Assembly: GCA_014799805.1 (NCBI GenBank)
Contig: JAAVHJ010000010.1
Span: 110,652-174,651, forward strand
Direction: 5' to 3'
DNA: 64,000 nt
Source of the DNA: Ruminococcus sp.
GTDB taxonomy: Bacteria; Bacillota; Clostridia; Oscillospirales; Ruminococcaceae
This document shows positions 33,162-42,232 of the stretch, piece by piece (within the stretch, counting starts at the first letter, position 1; every line of letters begins with the position of its first letter). The notes beneath the pieces are model-generated. The model was not told the origin of the DNA. It searched no databases and saw only the letters and a list, made by a program, of their open reading frames with translations. Both the position numbers and the translations under genes were made by a program.

Positions 33162-33190
33162 ATTATATGCTATTTCCGAAAAAAAATCAA
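33162..33190 (-). promoter_or_regulatory. Promoter of lysC
   Basis: On the minus strand TTGATT (33185-33190), 17 nt and TATAAT (33162-33167), leaving a leader of only about 35 nt. The rest of the gap up to 33413 is AT-rich with no gene that I can support. Confidence 0.65.
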
Positions 33191-33413
33191 TTGGAAATGC
33201 ACACAAAATTTTTTTAGATAAAAATGTTTTTTTAGTGAATACGCATGTATTTGCTACAAGGACATTTTTTGCATAACCAAGACAACTGCATGAAAAATTC
33301 ACAAAGATATGATATAATTGATTAAAAAGAAATAGGAGCTATAAAACAGTCAATAAAAATATTGATAAAAGTGTTTAAATGTAGTAAAATATACGAAAAA
33401 AGTGAAAAAACAA

Positions 33414-33442
33414 TTGACAAAATCAAATAAAAGTAGTATAAT
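33414..33442 (+). promoter_or_regulatory. Consensus promoter of the small membrane protein gene
   Basis: TTGACA (33414-33419), 17 nt and TATAAT (33437-33442), a perfect vegetative promoter 72 nt before the ATG. Confidence 0.8.
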
Positions 33443-33513
33443 GACATACATGAATCAAATATTGGACACTTTTTATTAAGTTAGATAGCTAATCATAGTA
33501 TCGGAGGTAAATA

Positions 33514-33879
33514 ATGTCAATCATAGTTTTATTGTTAGGGATAGCTTTTATCGCATTCAGAATATGGTGGTGTATTGGAATAACCATTAATGGACAAACT
33601 CTGTGTCAGGGCAAAATGGTAATGATTGACCCTGATACTGACCAACTTACCATAGAATATATTTACAAAAAAGGAAAGTTTTTTCATACTTTCAGTTATA
33701 AGTCCTTCCCTCTTAGTGTAAAAAGGCAGGGCGTAAAAGTTCCTGTTTTCGTTGAAAAAGATAATCCTGAAAATATAACAAAAGTCTTACAGGGATATTA
33801 TGATTATGGCGCACTTAGTCGACTTGCCCTGCTTTTCGGCTGTATTTTTACTTTAGCAGGTCTTGTTAGCTTATTATGA
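33514..33879 (+). CDS. Small membrane protein of unknown function
   Basis: The 121-residue protein has a first membrane helix 'SIIVLLLGIAFIAFRIWWCIG', a soluble central region of about 65 residues rich in beta strands ('QLTIEYIYKKGKFFHTFSYKSFPL', 'VKVPVFVEKDNPENI') and a second helix 'LALLFGCIFTLAGLVSLL'. The layout resembles DUF3592-type proteins, but the match is not firm. GGAGG lies 8 nt before the ATG. The gene has its own consensus promoter and terminator, so it is expressed alone and probably strongly. Confidence 0.7.
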   Translation: MSIIVLLLGIAFIAFRIWWCIGITINGQTLCQGKMVMIDPDTDQLTIEYIYKKGKFFHTFSYKSFPLSVKRQGVKVPVFVEKDNPENITKVLQGYYDYGALSRLALLFGCIFTLAGLVSLL

Positions 33880-33920
33880 TAGACCGAAACTTTGATTTGC
33901 ATTTTCAGATATACATCATT

Positions 33921-33954
33921 GCAGTAAGGAGAACGCCCTCCTTGCTGTTTTTTA
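33921..33954 (+). terminator. Terminator of the small membrane protein gene
   Basis: GCAGTAAGGAG and CTCCTTGCTGT pair around GAACGC-type loop sequence and run into T6. Confidence 0.8.
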
Positions 33955-34087
33955 TTCAAGCGTGTGCTGATGCGTTATTTTTTTGAATTAAAGTATTACC
34001 ATCTAATAATGAACATCTCATTAGTGAAATTACTAATTATAGTATATTTTTTTCATGTAATTGCCCTGTTTGCATGACATAAGAAGC

Positions 34088-34116
34088 TTGACAGAAAGCA
34101 AAAAATATGTTATAAT
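34088..34116 (+). promoter_or_regulatory. Consensus promoter of the paaK-ior operon
   Basis: TTGACA (34088-34093), 17 nt and TATAAT (34111-34116), 100 nt upstream of the paaK start. The gap 33955-34087 holds no gene. Confidence 0.8.
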
Positions 34117-34215
34117 AATAAAAATCATGTAAAATATTGTTCTTATTTAACAATTTTTAAAATAAAATTGTATTTTTTTACAAAAATATATTTCAATCAG
34201 AAAGGAAGAAATCAC

Positions 34216-35520
34216 ATGTTTTTTCAAAAAGGCATTGAAACAATGTCCCGACAAGAAATTCAACGCTTGCAACTGGAGCGTTTAAAACATCAAGTACAGT
34301 ACTGCATGGACAATGTAGAATTTTATCATAAACGTTTAACAAAAGCAGGCGTGACTGCTGATAAAATTAAAACTTTATCAGATATACAATATATTCCCTA
34401 TACAACAAAAGCTGATATCAGAGATAATTATCCATTTGGATTATTTGCCAGACCTATGAAAGAAATTGTTAGAATTCATGCTTCTAGTGGCACAACAGGA
34501 AAGCCTACTGTTGTTGGCTATACCCGTAATGATTTAAATAACTGGAGTGATTGTGTTGCAAGACTTTGTACAGCAGTTGGTGTAAATGATACTGATATTG
34601 CACAAATTTCTTTTGGTTATGGACTATTTACGGGAGCGTTAGGCTTGCACTACGGTCTTGAAAAAATCGGCTGTGCTGTAATTCCGATTTCATCAGGAAA
34701 TACCAAAAAGCAAGCCATGATTCTAAAAGACTTCGGCACAAGTGTGCTAATCAGTACGCCGTCTTATGCAATGTACATGAGTGAAGTTGCCCATGAAATG
34801 GGAATTTCCAATGACGAATTAAAATTACGAATTGGTTTATTTGGTTCAGAGGGTTGCACAAATGCCCTTCGTGATAAAATTGAAAAAGGTTTTGGCTTAT
34901 TTTCTACGGATAATTATGGCATGAGTGAATTAATGGGTCCAGGCGTTGCAGGAGAATGTGAATATCGTTGTGGCTTACATTTTGCAGAAGACCATTTTAT
35001 TCCAGAAGTCATTAACAGCGAAACTGGCGAAATACTTCCAGCAGGAGAAAAAGGCGAACTTGTGATTACAACGCTCACAAAAGAAGGAATTCCTATGCTT
35101 CGTTATCGCACAAAAGATATTACCAGAATTCACTATGAAACTTGTAAATGTGGCAGAACACATGCCCGCATGGAAAAAGTACAGGGCAGAAGTGATGATA
35201 TGTTAAAAATTCGTGGTGTGAATGTTTTCCCATCTCAAATTGAAAGCGTCATGGCAAATATTGAGGGCATTTCTCCGCATTATGAATTAATTCTGACCAG
35301 AAAAAATTATACAGATTACTTAGAAGTCCGAATTGAAATTATAGATGAAAAATTATTAGAAAATTTTTCAGATTTGGAACGTTTACAAAAACAGTCCGCT
35401 GATAAATTAAAAACAGTTTTGGGGATTCAGGCAAAAGTAACGCTTGTTGCTCCAAAATCTATCCAACGTTATGAGGGCAAAGCCAAACGTATTATTGACA
35501 AACGAAATGAAAATCAGTAA
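34216..35520 (+). CDS. paaK: Phenylacetate-CoA ligase family protein
   Basis: The 434-residue ANL-superfamily enzyme activates aryl acids as AMP esters and transfers them to CoA. The AMP loop is 'IHASSGTTGKPTVVGYT', then 'YGLFTGALGLHYG', 'GSEGCTNALRDKIE', 'DNYGMSELMGPGVA' and the hinge 'QGRSDDMLKIRGVNVFPSQIE'. The catalytic-Lys region is 'RYEGKAKRIIDKR'. With iorA/iorB directly downstream it fits reversible conversion of aromatic amino-acid-derived 2-oxo acids and aryl acids through aryl-CoA. The start at 34216 follows AAAGGAAG; the track starts 16 codons too early. Confidence 0.92.
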   Translation: MFFQKGIETMSRQEIQRLQLERLKHQVQYCMDNVEFYHKRLTKAGVTADKIKTLSDIQYIPYTTKADIRDNYPFGLFARPMKEIVRIHASSGTTGKPTVVGYTRNDLNNWSDCVARLCTAVGVNDTDIAQISFGYGLFTGALGLHYGLEKIGCAVIPISSGNTKKQAMILKDFGTSVLISTPSYAMYMSEVAHEMGISNDELKLRIGLFGSEGCTNALRDKIEKGFGLFSTDNYGMSELMGPGVAGECEYRCGLHFAEDHFIPEVINSETGEILPAGEKGELVITTLTKEGIPMLRYRTKDITRIHYETCKCGRTHARMEKVQGRSDDMLKIRGVNVFPSQIESVMANIEGISPHYELILTRKNYTDYLEVRIEIIDEKLLENFSDLERLQKQSADKLKTVLGIQAKVTLVAPKSIQRYEGKAKRIIDKRNENQ

Positions 35521-35556
35521 TTTATTTAAAATTTAAAAAAGGAGATTGATTTTAAC

Positions 35557-37287
35557 ATGAAAGAATTATTAATCGGCAATGCTGGAATAGCCAGAGGCTT
35601 ATATGAAGCTGGTGTACAAGTTATTTCAAGCTATCCTGGAACGCCTAGCACGGAAATTACGGAATTTGCTTCAAAATATGATGAAATCTATTGTGAATGG
35701 GCTCCCAATGAAAAAGTTGCTTTAGAAACAGCTTTTGGTGCGTCTTTGAGAGGTGTAAGAACGGCTTGTGCAATGAAACATGTCGGCTTAAATGTTGCTG
35801 CTGACCCATTATTCACACTATCTTATACAGGTGTCACAGGTGGACTTGTTATTTGTGTTGCGGATGACCCTGCAATGCATTCTTCTCAGAATGAGCAGGA
35901 TTCCAGACATTACGCAATTGGTGCAAAAGTCCCTATGTTAGAACCTGCTGATTCGTCCGAATGCAAAGAATTTGCAAAACTAGCATTTGAAATTTCTGAA
36001 CAATTTGATACGCCTTGTCTATTACGTGTCTGTACAAGAATTGCCCATGCACAAAGCATTGTAAATTTAGAAAGTCGTATCGTTCCTGAACAGAAAGCTT
36101 ATGAAAAAAATCCACAAAAATATATTATGTCCCCTGCAAATGCTATTAAAAGACATCCATTTGTAGAAGAACGTATGAAAAAATTAACAGAATATGCTGA
36201 AAATTCAGCAATTAATAAACTTGAAATTGGTGGCACGCAAATTGGTATTATTACATCAGGTGCTTGCTATCAATATGTCAAAGAAGTATTTGGCGACGCT
36301 GTTAGTGTGCTAAAGCTTGGCATGGTAAATCCTCTGCCAGTACAGAAAATTAAAGATTTTGCCCAAACAGTGAGCAAGCTCTATGTCATTGAAGAACTTG
36401 ACGGCATAATTGAAACGCATTGCAGAAATATTGGTGTTGAAGTCATTGGAAAAGAATTATTTTCACCATTGGGCGAATATTCTCAAAAAAGTATTGCAGA
36501 AGCGTTTCATATGCCTGCAAAAGATTTCATGACACCAGATACAGAAATTCCAATGCGTCCGCCTGTGATGTGTTCTGGTTGTCCGCACAGAGGAATATTT
36601 TATTTATTAGCTAAGCATAAAATTACTGTCTTAGGTGATATTGGCTGTTATACATTGGGGTCAGCTCCGCCTTTATGTGCATTAGATTCTACTTTATGTA
36701 TGGGTGCATCTGTTTCCAGTATCCATGGCTTTAATAAAGCGTCTAAAGGCGAATCAGAACATAAAACAGTTGCTGTCATTGGTGATTCAACGTTTATGCA
36801 TTCTGGTATGACGGGACTTGCTAATATTGCTTATAATGGTTCAAATTCTACTGTGATTATTTTGGATAATTCCATTACAGGCATGACTGGACATCAACAA
36901 AACCCAACAACAGGCTATAATATTAAAGGCGACCCAGCCACAAAAATTGATTTAGAAGCATTATGTCATGCATTGGGCATTCAACGAGTAAAAATCATAG
37001 ACCCTTATGATTTAGACGAATGCGAAAAGGTTCTCAAAGAAGAACTTGCTGTTGATGAACCGTCTGTCATAATTTCACGCCGTCCTTGTGTATTATTAAA
37101 ACATGTGAAAGCAAAACCACCTGTTGTGATTGATAAAAATAAATGCAGAAGTTGCAAAAAATGCATGAAATTAGGTTGTCCGTCTATTCATATTGACAGT
37201 GACGGCAAAGCAGGCATTGACAATACATTATGTGTTGGCTGTGGTGTATGTGAGCAATTATGTCCATTTGATGCAATTACAGGTTAA
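35557..37287 (+). CDS. iorA: Indolepyruvate:ferredoxin oxidoreductase, alpha subunit
   Basis: The 576-residue thiamine-diphosphate enzyme oxidatively decarboxylates aryl pyruvates to aryl-CoA with ferredoxin as acceptor. The N-terminal pyrimidine domain contains 'GNAGIARGLYEAGVQVISSYPGTPSTEI'. The TPP-binding region is 'VIGDSTFMHSGMTGLANIAYN' to 'ILDNSITGMTGHQ'. Two ferredoxin-like clusters end the protein: 'CRSCKKCMKLGCP' (a variant spacing) and 'CVGCGVCEQLCP'. The gamma or beta subunit gene iorB follows three genes later. AAGGAG precedes the ATG. Confidence 0.95.
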   Translation: MKELLIGNAGIARGLYEAGVQVISSYPGTPSTEITEFASKYDEIYCEWAPNEKVALETAFGASLRGVRTACAMKHVGLNVAADPLFTLSYTGVTGGLVICVADDPAMHSSQNEQDSRHYAIGAKVPMLEPADSSECKEFAKLAFEISEQFDTPCLLRVCTRIAHAQSIVNLESRIVPEQKAYEKNPQKYIMSPANAIKRHPFVEERMKKLTEYAENSAINKLEIGGTQIGIITSGACYQYVKEVFGDAVSVLKLGMVNPLPVQKIKDFAQTVSKLYVIEELDGIIETHCRNIGVEVIGKELFSPLGEYSQKSIAEAFHMPAKDFMTPDTEIPMRPPVMCSGCPHRGIFYLLAKHKITVLGDIGCYTLGSAPPLCALDSTLCMGASVSSIHGFNKASKGESEHKTVAVIGDSTFMHSGMTGLANIAYNGSNSTVIILDNSITGMTGHQQNPTTGYNIKGDPATKIDLEALCHALGIQRVKIIDPYDLDECEKVLKEELAVDEPSVIISRRPCVLLKHVKAKPPVVIDKNKCRSCKKCMKLGCPSIHIDSDGKAGIDNTLCVGCGVCEQLCPFDAITG

Positions 37288-37295
37288 ATAAAACC

Positions 37296-38114
37296 ATGAC
37301 AAAAGGCATATTAGGGGCTGTTATTGGCAGTATTCCAGCAGTTTTCATTTGGATTTTACTGGGCTATCTTGGTTTTACAAGTACACTAATTGCATTTGTT
37401 ATGGTATTTGGTGTCATATGTTGTTATCATGCATTTGGTGGCATACTTGACATGACAGAAATTATTATTTGTAGCATTGTTATGTTAATTACTATTTATG
37501 TTGGGGAACATTTGGCTTGGTCTGCATTAGTCTATCATAACTATGCAGAGAATGCAAATTTTAGTGAATGTGTGCAATCGTTATATTCTTGGTTAGATTT
37601 GTATTATATAAAAAGCGATTTTATCAGCAGTGTCATATGGAGTTATCTATTTGCCTTTATTACTTTTTGGGTGATAATCATAAGTGATAGGAATATCAAC
37701 AATATTATCAAAAAATTTCTAATTTTAGTTATCATATATTCTGCACTGGGGTTATATTCTAATGGTTCTTCTCTTTGGCAAATGCGTAACAATGAAATAT
37801 TGGATTGTAAAATTACATTTATTGATATAATGCATGGTGATATTTATGGAAAATTTATCGGCTCTAATACAGAAGAACTATTATATAATGATTGGTCATG
37901 GCAGAAATGTAATTTTGGATATTTCAATATTGGATATACAAATAGAAGAAATAGCAAAAATTTTTATGGAACACAAATTAAAGTATTATATGACAACCAA
38001 AATGGAAAAATTATAAATTTCAATTCTACAATAAAATATATGTTATTCTATATTTTTATAATTTTAATTTCATGTGTCATGATTTGGAGATTAAAAGACA
38101 AAAGTTTTAAATAA
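37296..38114 (+). CDS. Multi-pass membrane protein of unknown function, paralogue A
   Basis: The 272-residue protein has about six hydrophobic segments. The opening 'GILGAVIGSIPAVFIWILLGYLGFTSTLIAFVMVFGVICCYHAFGG' is nearly repeated in the next gene, so the two are tandem duplicates. The C-terminal third is soluble and ends in another helix, 'YMLFYIFIILISCVMIW'. It begins 8 nt after iorA with no strong ribosome binding site, so translation is probably coupled. I do not recognise a named family, and nothing links it clearly to aryl-pyruvate metabolism except position. Confidence 0.75.
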   Translation: MTKGILGAVIGSIPAVFIWILLGYLGFTSTLIAFVMVFGVICCYHAFGGILDMTEIIICSIVMLITIYVGEHLAWSALVYHNYAENANFSECVQSLYSWLDLYYIKSDFISSVIWSYLFAFITFWVIIISDRNINNIIKKFLILVIIYSALGLYSNGSSLWQMRNNEILDCKITFIDIMHGDIYGKFIGSNTEELLYNDWSWQKCNFGYFNIGYTNRRNSKNFYGTQIKVLYDNQNGKIINFNSTIKYMLFYIFIILISCVMIWRLKDKSFK

Positions 38115-38132
38115 TGGGGAGGAAATATTTTT

Positions 38133-38558
38133 ATGTATCAACAGAATAATTTAAAAAATGGGATTTTAGGAGCTGTTATTGGCAGTATTCCAGGGATTCT
38201 GCTTTGGATTTTACTGGGCTATATCGGATTTACAGCTTCTATTGTTGGACTTGTCATTGCATTTGGGATTTTGTTCGGTTACCGTTTGTTATGTGGTGAT
38301 CTTGATAAAACAGGAATGATTATCTGTGTCATTGTTTTGTTGGCTGCTATCTATATTGGAGAACATATGACCTGGTCTGTTGTAATATATAAATCTTTGA
38401 AAGAATATTCAGAAGAAATTACATTAGGTGATTGTATTAAAAATTTAGGTTCTATACTGAAACTAACAGAAATGAAAGGTGATTTTGTTATTAGTTTAGT
38501 AAAAGGCTATATATTTGGCTTGTTAGGTGCTTCTGGTGCAGTCAAGAAATTATTTTGA
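38133..38558 (+). CDS. Multi-pass membrane protein of unknown function, paralogue B (short)
   Basis: The 141-residue protein repeats the first half of the previous gene ('GILGAVIGSIPGILLWILLGYIGFTASIVGLVIAFGILFGY', 'GEHMTWSVVIYKS') and then ends with a shorter Leu/Gly segment. About four helices are predicted by eye. GGGGAGG lies before the ATG. The nucleotide sequence of the first ~60 codons is also very close to that of paralogue A, pointing to a fairly recent duplication followed by loss of the C-terminal part. Confidence 0.7.
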   Translation: MYQQNNLKNGILGAVIGSIPGILLWILLGYIGFTASIVGLVIAFGILFGYRLLCGDLDKTGMIICVIVLLAAIYIGEHMTWSVVIYKSLKEYSEEITLGDCIKNLGSILKLTEMKGDFVISLVKGYIFGLLGASGAVKKLF

Positions 38559-38576
38559 TAAAGAAAGGGAATATTT

Positions 38577-38954
38577 GTGAATAAACAAGAATTAGCAATT
38601 AATTTTAAGCGTTCAGGAAATAATTGCTGTCAAGCAGTGTTATTAGCATATGTAGAAGAATTACAGCTCCCTGAAGAATTGCTTAGAAAATTAGGTGCAG
38701 GCTTTGGATTAGGCATGGGCTGTATGGAGGGGACATGTGGTGCATTATGCGGTGCAGAAATGGTATTAGGCTTATTGACCTATCAGGGCAAGCCAATTAC
38801 TTCTGATGCAAAAAAATTGCATCATGCATTTATAAAAAAAACTGGTGCATGTTTATGCAAAGATTTAAAAGGCATTCCAACAGGGAAAATGCTTTGTTCC
38901 TGTGATGACTGTATTCGTTATGCAGTAGAATTATTAGAATTATTGATTAATTAA
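38577..38954 (+). CDS. C_GCAxxG_C_C family redox protein
   Basis: The 125-residue protein has the family signature 'GTCGALCGAEMVLGL' preceded by 'NNCCQAVLLAY' and followed by 'CLCKDLKG' and 'CSCDDCIRYAVELL', ten or more cysteines in all. These proteins are thought to be redox-active and often accompany oxidoreductases, but their reaction is unknown. The start is a GTG with AAAGGGA upstream. It sits between iorA and iorB, so an electron-transfer or cofactor role for the ferredoxin oxidoreductase is a reasonable guess only. Confidence 0.85.
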   Translation: MNKQELAINFKRSGNNCCQAVLLAYVEELQLPEELLRKLGAGFGLGMGCMEGTCGALCGAEMVLGLLTYQGKPITSDAKKLHHAFIKKTGACLCKDLKGIPTGKMLCSCDDCIRYAVELLELLIN

Positions 38955-38969
38955 AAAGGAGATTTTAAC

Positions 38970-39542
38970 ATGAATACAAAAAGCATTGTCATTGCTGGTG
39001 TTGGCGGGCAAGGTTCGCTGTTAGCAAGTAAGCTATTAGGAAAAGTATTATTAAATGAAAATTATGATGTCAAAGTTTCAGAAGTGCATGGCATGAGCCA
39101 AAGAGGTGGTTCTGTTATTACCTATGTCAGATATGGTGATAGAGTTTATTCGCCTGTTGTACAATCTGGAGAAGCTGATTTTTTAATTTCTTTTGAGAGA
39201 ATAGAAGCTGGACGTTATGCACATTTGCTGAAAAAAGATGGTATTTTAATTACGAATACACAGCAAATTGCTCCTATGCCTGTCATTACGGGAGCTGTGC
39301 AATATCCTGAAAATATTCTTGATGAACTCAAGGCAAAAGGCATTCAGATTGAATCAATTCATGCTTTGGCACTTGCTGAACAAGCAGGTTCTGCGAAAGC
39401 TGTTAATATTGTATTAATGGGACAATTAGCAAAGCATTTTCATATTGCCTATGATAAATGGATTTCAGCATTGGAACAGACGGTGAAACCGCAATTTATT
39501 GCATTGAATAAAAAAGCATTTCAGCTAGGCTATGAATCTTAA
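38970..39542 (+). CDS. iorB: Indolepyruvate:ferredoxin oxidoreductase, beta subunit
   Basis: The 190-residue subunit belongs to the pyruvate/ketoisovalerate oxidoreductase gamma-domain family: 'SIVIAGVGGQGSLLASKLLGKVLL', 'VKVSEVHGMSQRGGSVITYVRYGD' and 'VVQSGEADFLISFERIEAGRYA'. It completes the enzyme with IorA encoded upstream. AAGGAG precedes the ATG. The ACT-domain gene starts 12 nt after its stop. Confidence 0.95.
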   Translation: MNTKSIVIAGVGGQGSLLASKLLGKVLLNENYDVKVSEVHGMSQRGGSVITYVRYGDRVYSPVVQSGEADFLISFERIEAGRYAHLLKKDGILITNTQQIAPMPVITGAVQYPENILDELKAKGIQIESIHALALAEQAGSAKAVNIVLMGQLAKHFHIAYDKWISALEQTVKPQFIALNKKAFQLGYES

Positions 39543-39554
39543 GGGAGGGATTTC

Positions 39555-39989
39555 ATGACTGCAAATCAGCTTTCTATTTTTATGGAAAATAAATCAGGGC
39601 AACTTGTCAAAGTAACAGAGTTATTAAAAAATATAAATATTGATATCAGAGCGATGTCTCTGGCAGATACAAAAGATTTCGGCATTATTCGCATGATTGT
39701 GAGCGATTGCGAAACGGCACAAAAGGCTTTACGTGAAAAAGGCTTTCTATCAACAATTACTAAAGTATTATGCATTGCTTTAGATGATACAACTGGAAGT
39801 CTAAGTAATATTACAGAGTTATTTGCAAATGCTGCTATTAATATTAATTATTTATATGCATGCATTACAGTGATTGGAAAAAATGCGTATATTATTATGC
39901 ATGTAGATGATGAAGCAAAAGCCTGTGAAGTTTTGACAAAAGCAAATATTAAACTAGTTACTGACAAAGAGTTAAAAAATCTGGCATAA
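39555..39989 (+). CDS. Tandem ACT-domain protein
   Basis: The 144-residue protein consists of two ACT units, each starting with a strand and a 'G.L..VTELLKN.NI.I.A.S' pattern ('FMENKSGQLVKVTELLKNINIDIRAMSLAD' and 'LDDTTGSLSNITELFANAAININYLYA'). Proteins of this type usually end paaK-ior operons and are thought to sense an aromatic amino acid or related metabolite. GGGAGG precedes the start. A strong terminator follows, so this is the last gene of the operon. Confidence 0.9.
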   Translation: MTANQLSIFMENKSGQLVKVTELLKNINIDIRAMSLADTKDFGIIRMIVSDCETAQKALREKGFLSTITKVLCIALDDTTGSLSNITELFANAAININYLYACITVIGKNAYIIMHVDDEAKACEVLTKANIKLVTDKELKNLA

Positions 39990-39998
39990 TTTTTCTGG

Positions 39999-40027
39999 AA
40001 ACCCGATAGTAATATCGGGTTTTTTTG
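39999..40027 (+). terminator. Terminator of the paaK-ior operon
   Basis: AACCCGATA and TATCGGGTT pair around a 4-nt loop, followed by T6. Confidence 0.92.
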
Positions 40028-40165
40028 AATATTAAAAAAAAATCCTCGAAAACTATTTCTTTTTTGGAAATTTTGTGGTATAATAAAAATAATTCTATGA
40101 ATTTGAAATTTTAGATTTTAATTTTTATTTTTACATAGAAGATAGAAACGGAGGAAATTTTACTT

Positions 40166-42220
40166 ATGATACAGCCTTATTATCAAAACAGAGAACTCTC
40201 TTGGATTGCATTTAATACAAGAGTGTTGGAAGAAGCAGAAGATGTAAACGTGCCGTTATTAGAACAGCTTAGTTTTTCGGCAATTTATCAAAGCAATTTA
40301 GACGAATTTGTGCAAGTACGTGTTGGAACAATGCTTGACAGAATGAAAGAAACTCCAAAAGAAAAAGATTCCCGTGCTGGTATGAAACCTAAAGAACAGT
40401 TACATGCAATGTTAAAACAAATTTCTGATTTATTGCCTCGTAAGGACAATGCTTATTTTCATACAATGGAAAAATTACAGGACTATGGCATTGTTCATGT
40501 CACATTTGCAGACGCTACGCCAGAAGAAAAATCTTTTTTGGAGCTTTATTTTAAACGTGAAATCAAGCCCCTGTTATCACCAATTATTATTGACAAACGA
40601 CAACCATTTCCATTTTTGAGAAATAAAGAAATTTATATTGCTGTGCATTTAGCATCAAAATCAGGTGTGAAGCTTGGAATAATTCCAACAGGTGCAGGAC
40701 AGACAGACAGAGTGATTCGGCTTGACAAAACAGGCAGATTTATTTTATTAGAAGATATTATACTGCATTTTGCACCGCAGGCTTTTAAAAATTATAAAGT
40801 TCTTGATTCGGCTTTGATTCGCATTACCAGAAATGCAGATATTCGTTTTGATGGCTCTGCAGCAGATGAACAGACAGATTTCCGTGATATTATGGAAAGC
40901 CTGCTTAGAAAACGTAAAAAACGGGAACCTGTAAGATTACAAATGAACAGTATGCTAAATAAAGACGCTATGGAATATTTACTGAAAAAATTAAAACTCT
41001 CAAAAAAGCAATTATTTTTAGAACAAACACCATTAGATTTATCTTTTGTCTATAAGCTTGGTGATTTTAATTCCGCTCCAGAATTAAAATATTCCCCAAA
41101 TAAGCCACAGCTAAGACCTGATATTTCTACAAGAACAGATATCATGTCACAAATTGCAGAACGTGATATTTTATTATCTTATCCATATGAATCTATTTCA
41201 CCGTTTTTGCGTTTATTGCAAGAAGCGGCAATAGACCCTGATGTCATTTCTATTAAAATTACGTTATATAGATTAGCATCTAATAGTCAAGTAATTGAAT
41301 CCCTTTGTCAAGCCGCTGAACATGGAAAACAAGTACTTGTTATGATAGAACTCCGTGCAAGATTTGATGAAGAAAATAATATTTATTGGGCAGAACGTTT
41401 AATTGATGCGGGCTGTACGGTAATTTATGGACCTCATAATATGAAAGTGCATTCCAAGCTTTTATTAATTACCAGAAAATCAGATGATAAAATTCAGAAT
41501 TTCGTGCAGATTGGCACAGGTAATTATAACGAAAAAACTTCAAGATTATATACAGATTTATCTTTGATGACAGCAAATCCTGAAATTGCCGAAGATGCAA
41601 AACATGTTTTTGATGTACTTTCTACAGATAGTCTTGTAGAACATACAAAGCAATTGCTTGTCGCACCATTATGTTTAAGAACCAGAATTTTAGAAATGCT
41701 TGATGAAGAAATTGCACATGCTAAAAATCATGAAGAAGCCTATTTTGCTGCAAAAGTAAATTCTATTAGTGACCGTGCCATTATGAATAAACTTTGTGAG
41801 GCTTCTCAAGCTGGTGTAACAATAGAACTTGTTGTCCGTGGTATTTGTTGCTTAAAGCCTAATGTTCCTGGCTATACAGATAATATTAAAATTGTCAGCA
41901 TTGTCGGACGTTATTTAGAACATAGCAGAATTTATATTTTTGGTAAAGAAAAACGTCAAAAAGTATATATCAGCTCAGCAGATTTTATGACAAGAAATAC
42001 AGTTCACCGTGTAGAAGTCGCTACACCTATTCTTGATAAAAAATTACAGCAACAAGCGGTAAATTTAGTAAAATTATGCTTGTCAGATAATACAAAGGCA
42101 CGTATTGGGCAACCAGACGGTACATTTCAACATTGTATTCCTGTTACAGATAATACCGCAATCAATGCACAGGAAATGCAATATCAAAATGCAGTTTCTA
42201 ATGCGAAATCATTATCATAA
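40166..42220 (+). CDS. ppk1: Polyphosphate kinase 1
   Basis: The 684-residue enzyme reversibly moves the terminal phosphate of ATP onto polyphosphate. Seen are the N-terminal 'NRELSWIAFNTRVLEEA' and 'SNLDEFVQVRVG', the core 'DVISIKITLYRLASNSQVIESL', the phospho-accepting histidine in 'YGPHNMKVHSKLLLITRK', and the second histidine region 'ISSADFMTRNTVHRVEVATPI'. Length is normal for Ppk1. GGAGG precedes the ATG. A weak promoter with TATAAT at 40079-40084 lies upstream. The AI-2E-type membrane protein gene starts 12 nt downstream. Confidence 0.96.
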   Translation: MIQPYYQNRELSWIAFNTRVLEEAEDVNVPLLEQLSFSAIYQSNLDEFVQVRVGTMLDRMKETPKEKDSRAGMKPKEQLHAMLKQISDLLPRKDNAYFHTMEKLQDYGIVHVTFADATPEEKSFLELYFKREIKPLLSPIIIDKRQPFPFLRNKEIYIAVHLASKSGVKLGIIPTGAGQTDRVIRLDKTGRFILLEDIILHFAPQAFKNYKVLDSALIRITRNADIRFDGSAADEQTDFRDIMESLLRKRKKREPVRLQMNSMLNKDAMEYLLKKLKLSKKQLFLEQTPLDLSFVYKLGDFNSAPELKYSPNKPQLRPDISTRTDIMSQIAERDILLSYPYESISPFLRLLQEAAIDPDVISIKITLYRLASNSQVIESLCQAAEHGKQVLVMIELRARFDEENNIYWAERLIDAGCTVIYGPHNMKVHSKLLLITRKSDDKIQNFVQIGTGNYNEKTSRLYTDLSLMTANPEIAEDAKHVFDVLSTDSLVEHTKQLLVAPLCLRTRILEMLDEEIAHAKNHEEAYFAAKVNSISDRAIMNKLCEASQAGVTIELVVRGICCLKPNVPGYTDNIKIVSIVGRYLEHSRIYIFGKEKRQKVYISSADFMTRNTVHRVEVATPILDKKLQQQAVNLVKLCLSDNTKARIGQPDGTFQHCIPVTDNTAINAQEMQYQNAVSNAKSLS

Positions 42221-42232
42221 AGGGGAAATTTT

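Noticed and set aside
33120-33300. Lysine riboswitch or T-box upstream of lysC
   Set aside because: The likely promoter leaves only about 35 nt of leader, and no riboswitch-like helices or T-box motif are visible.
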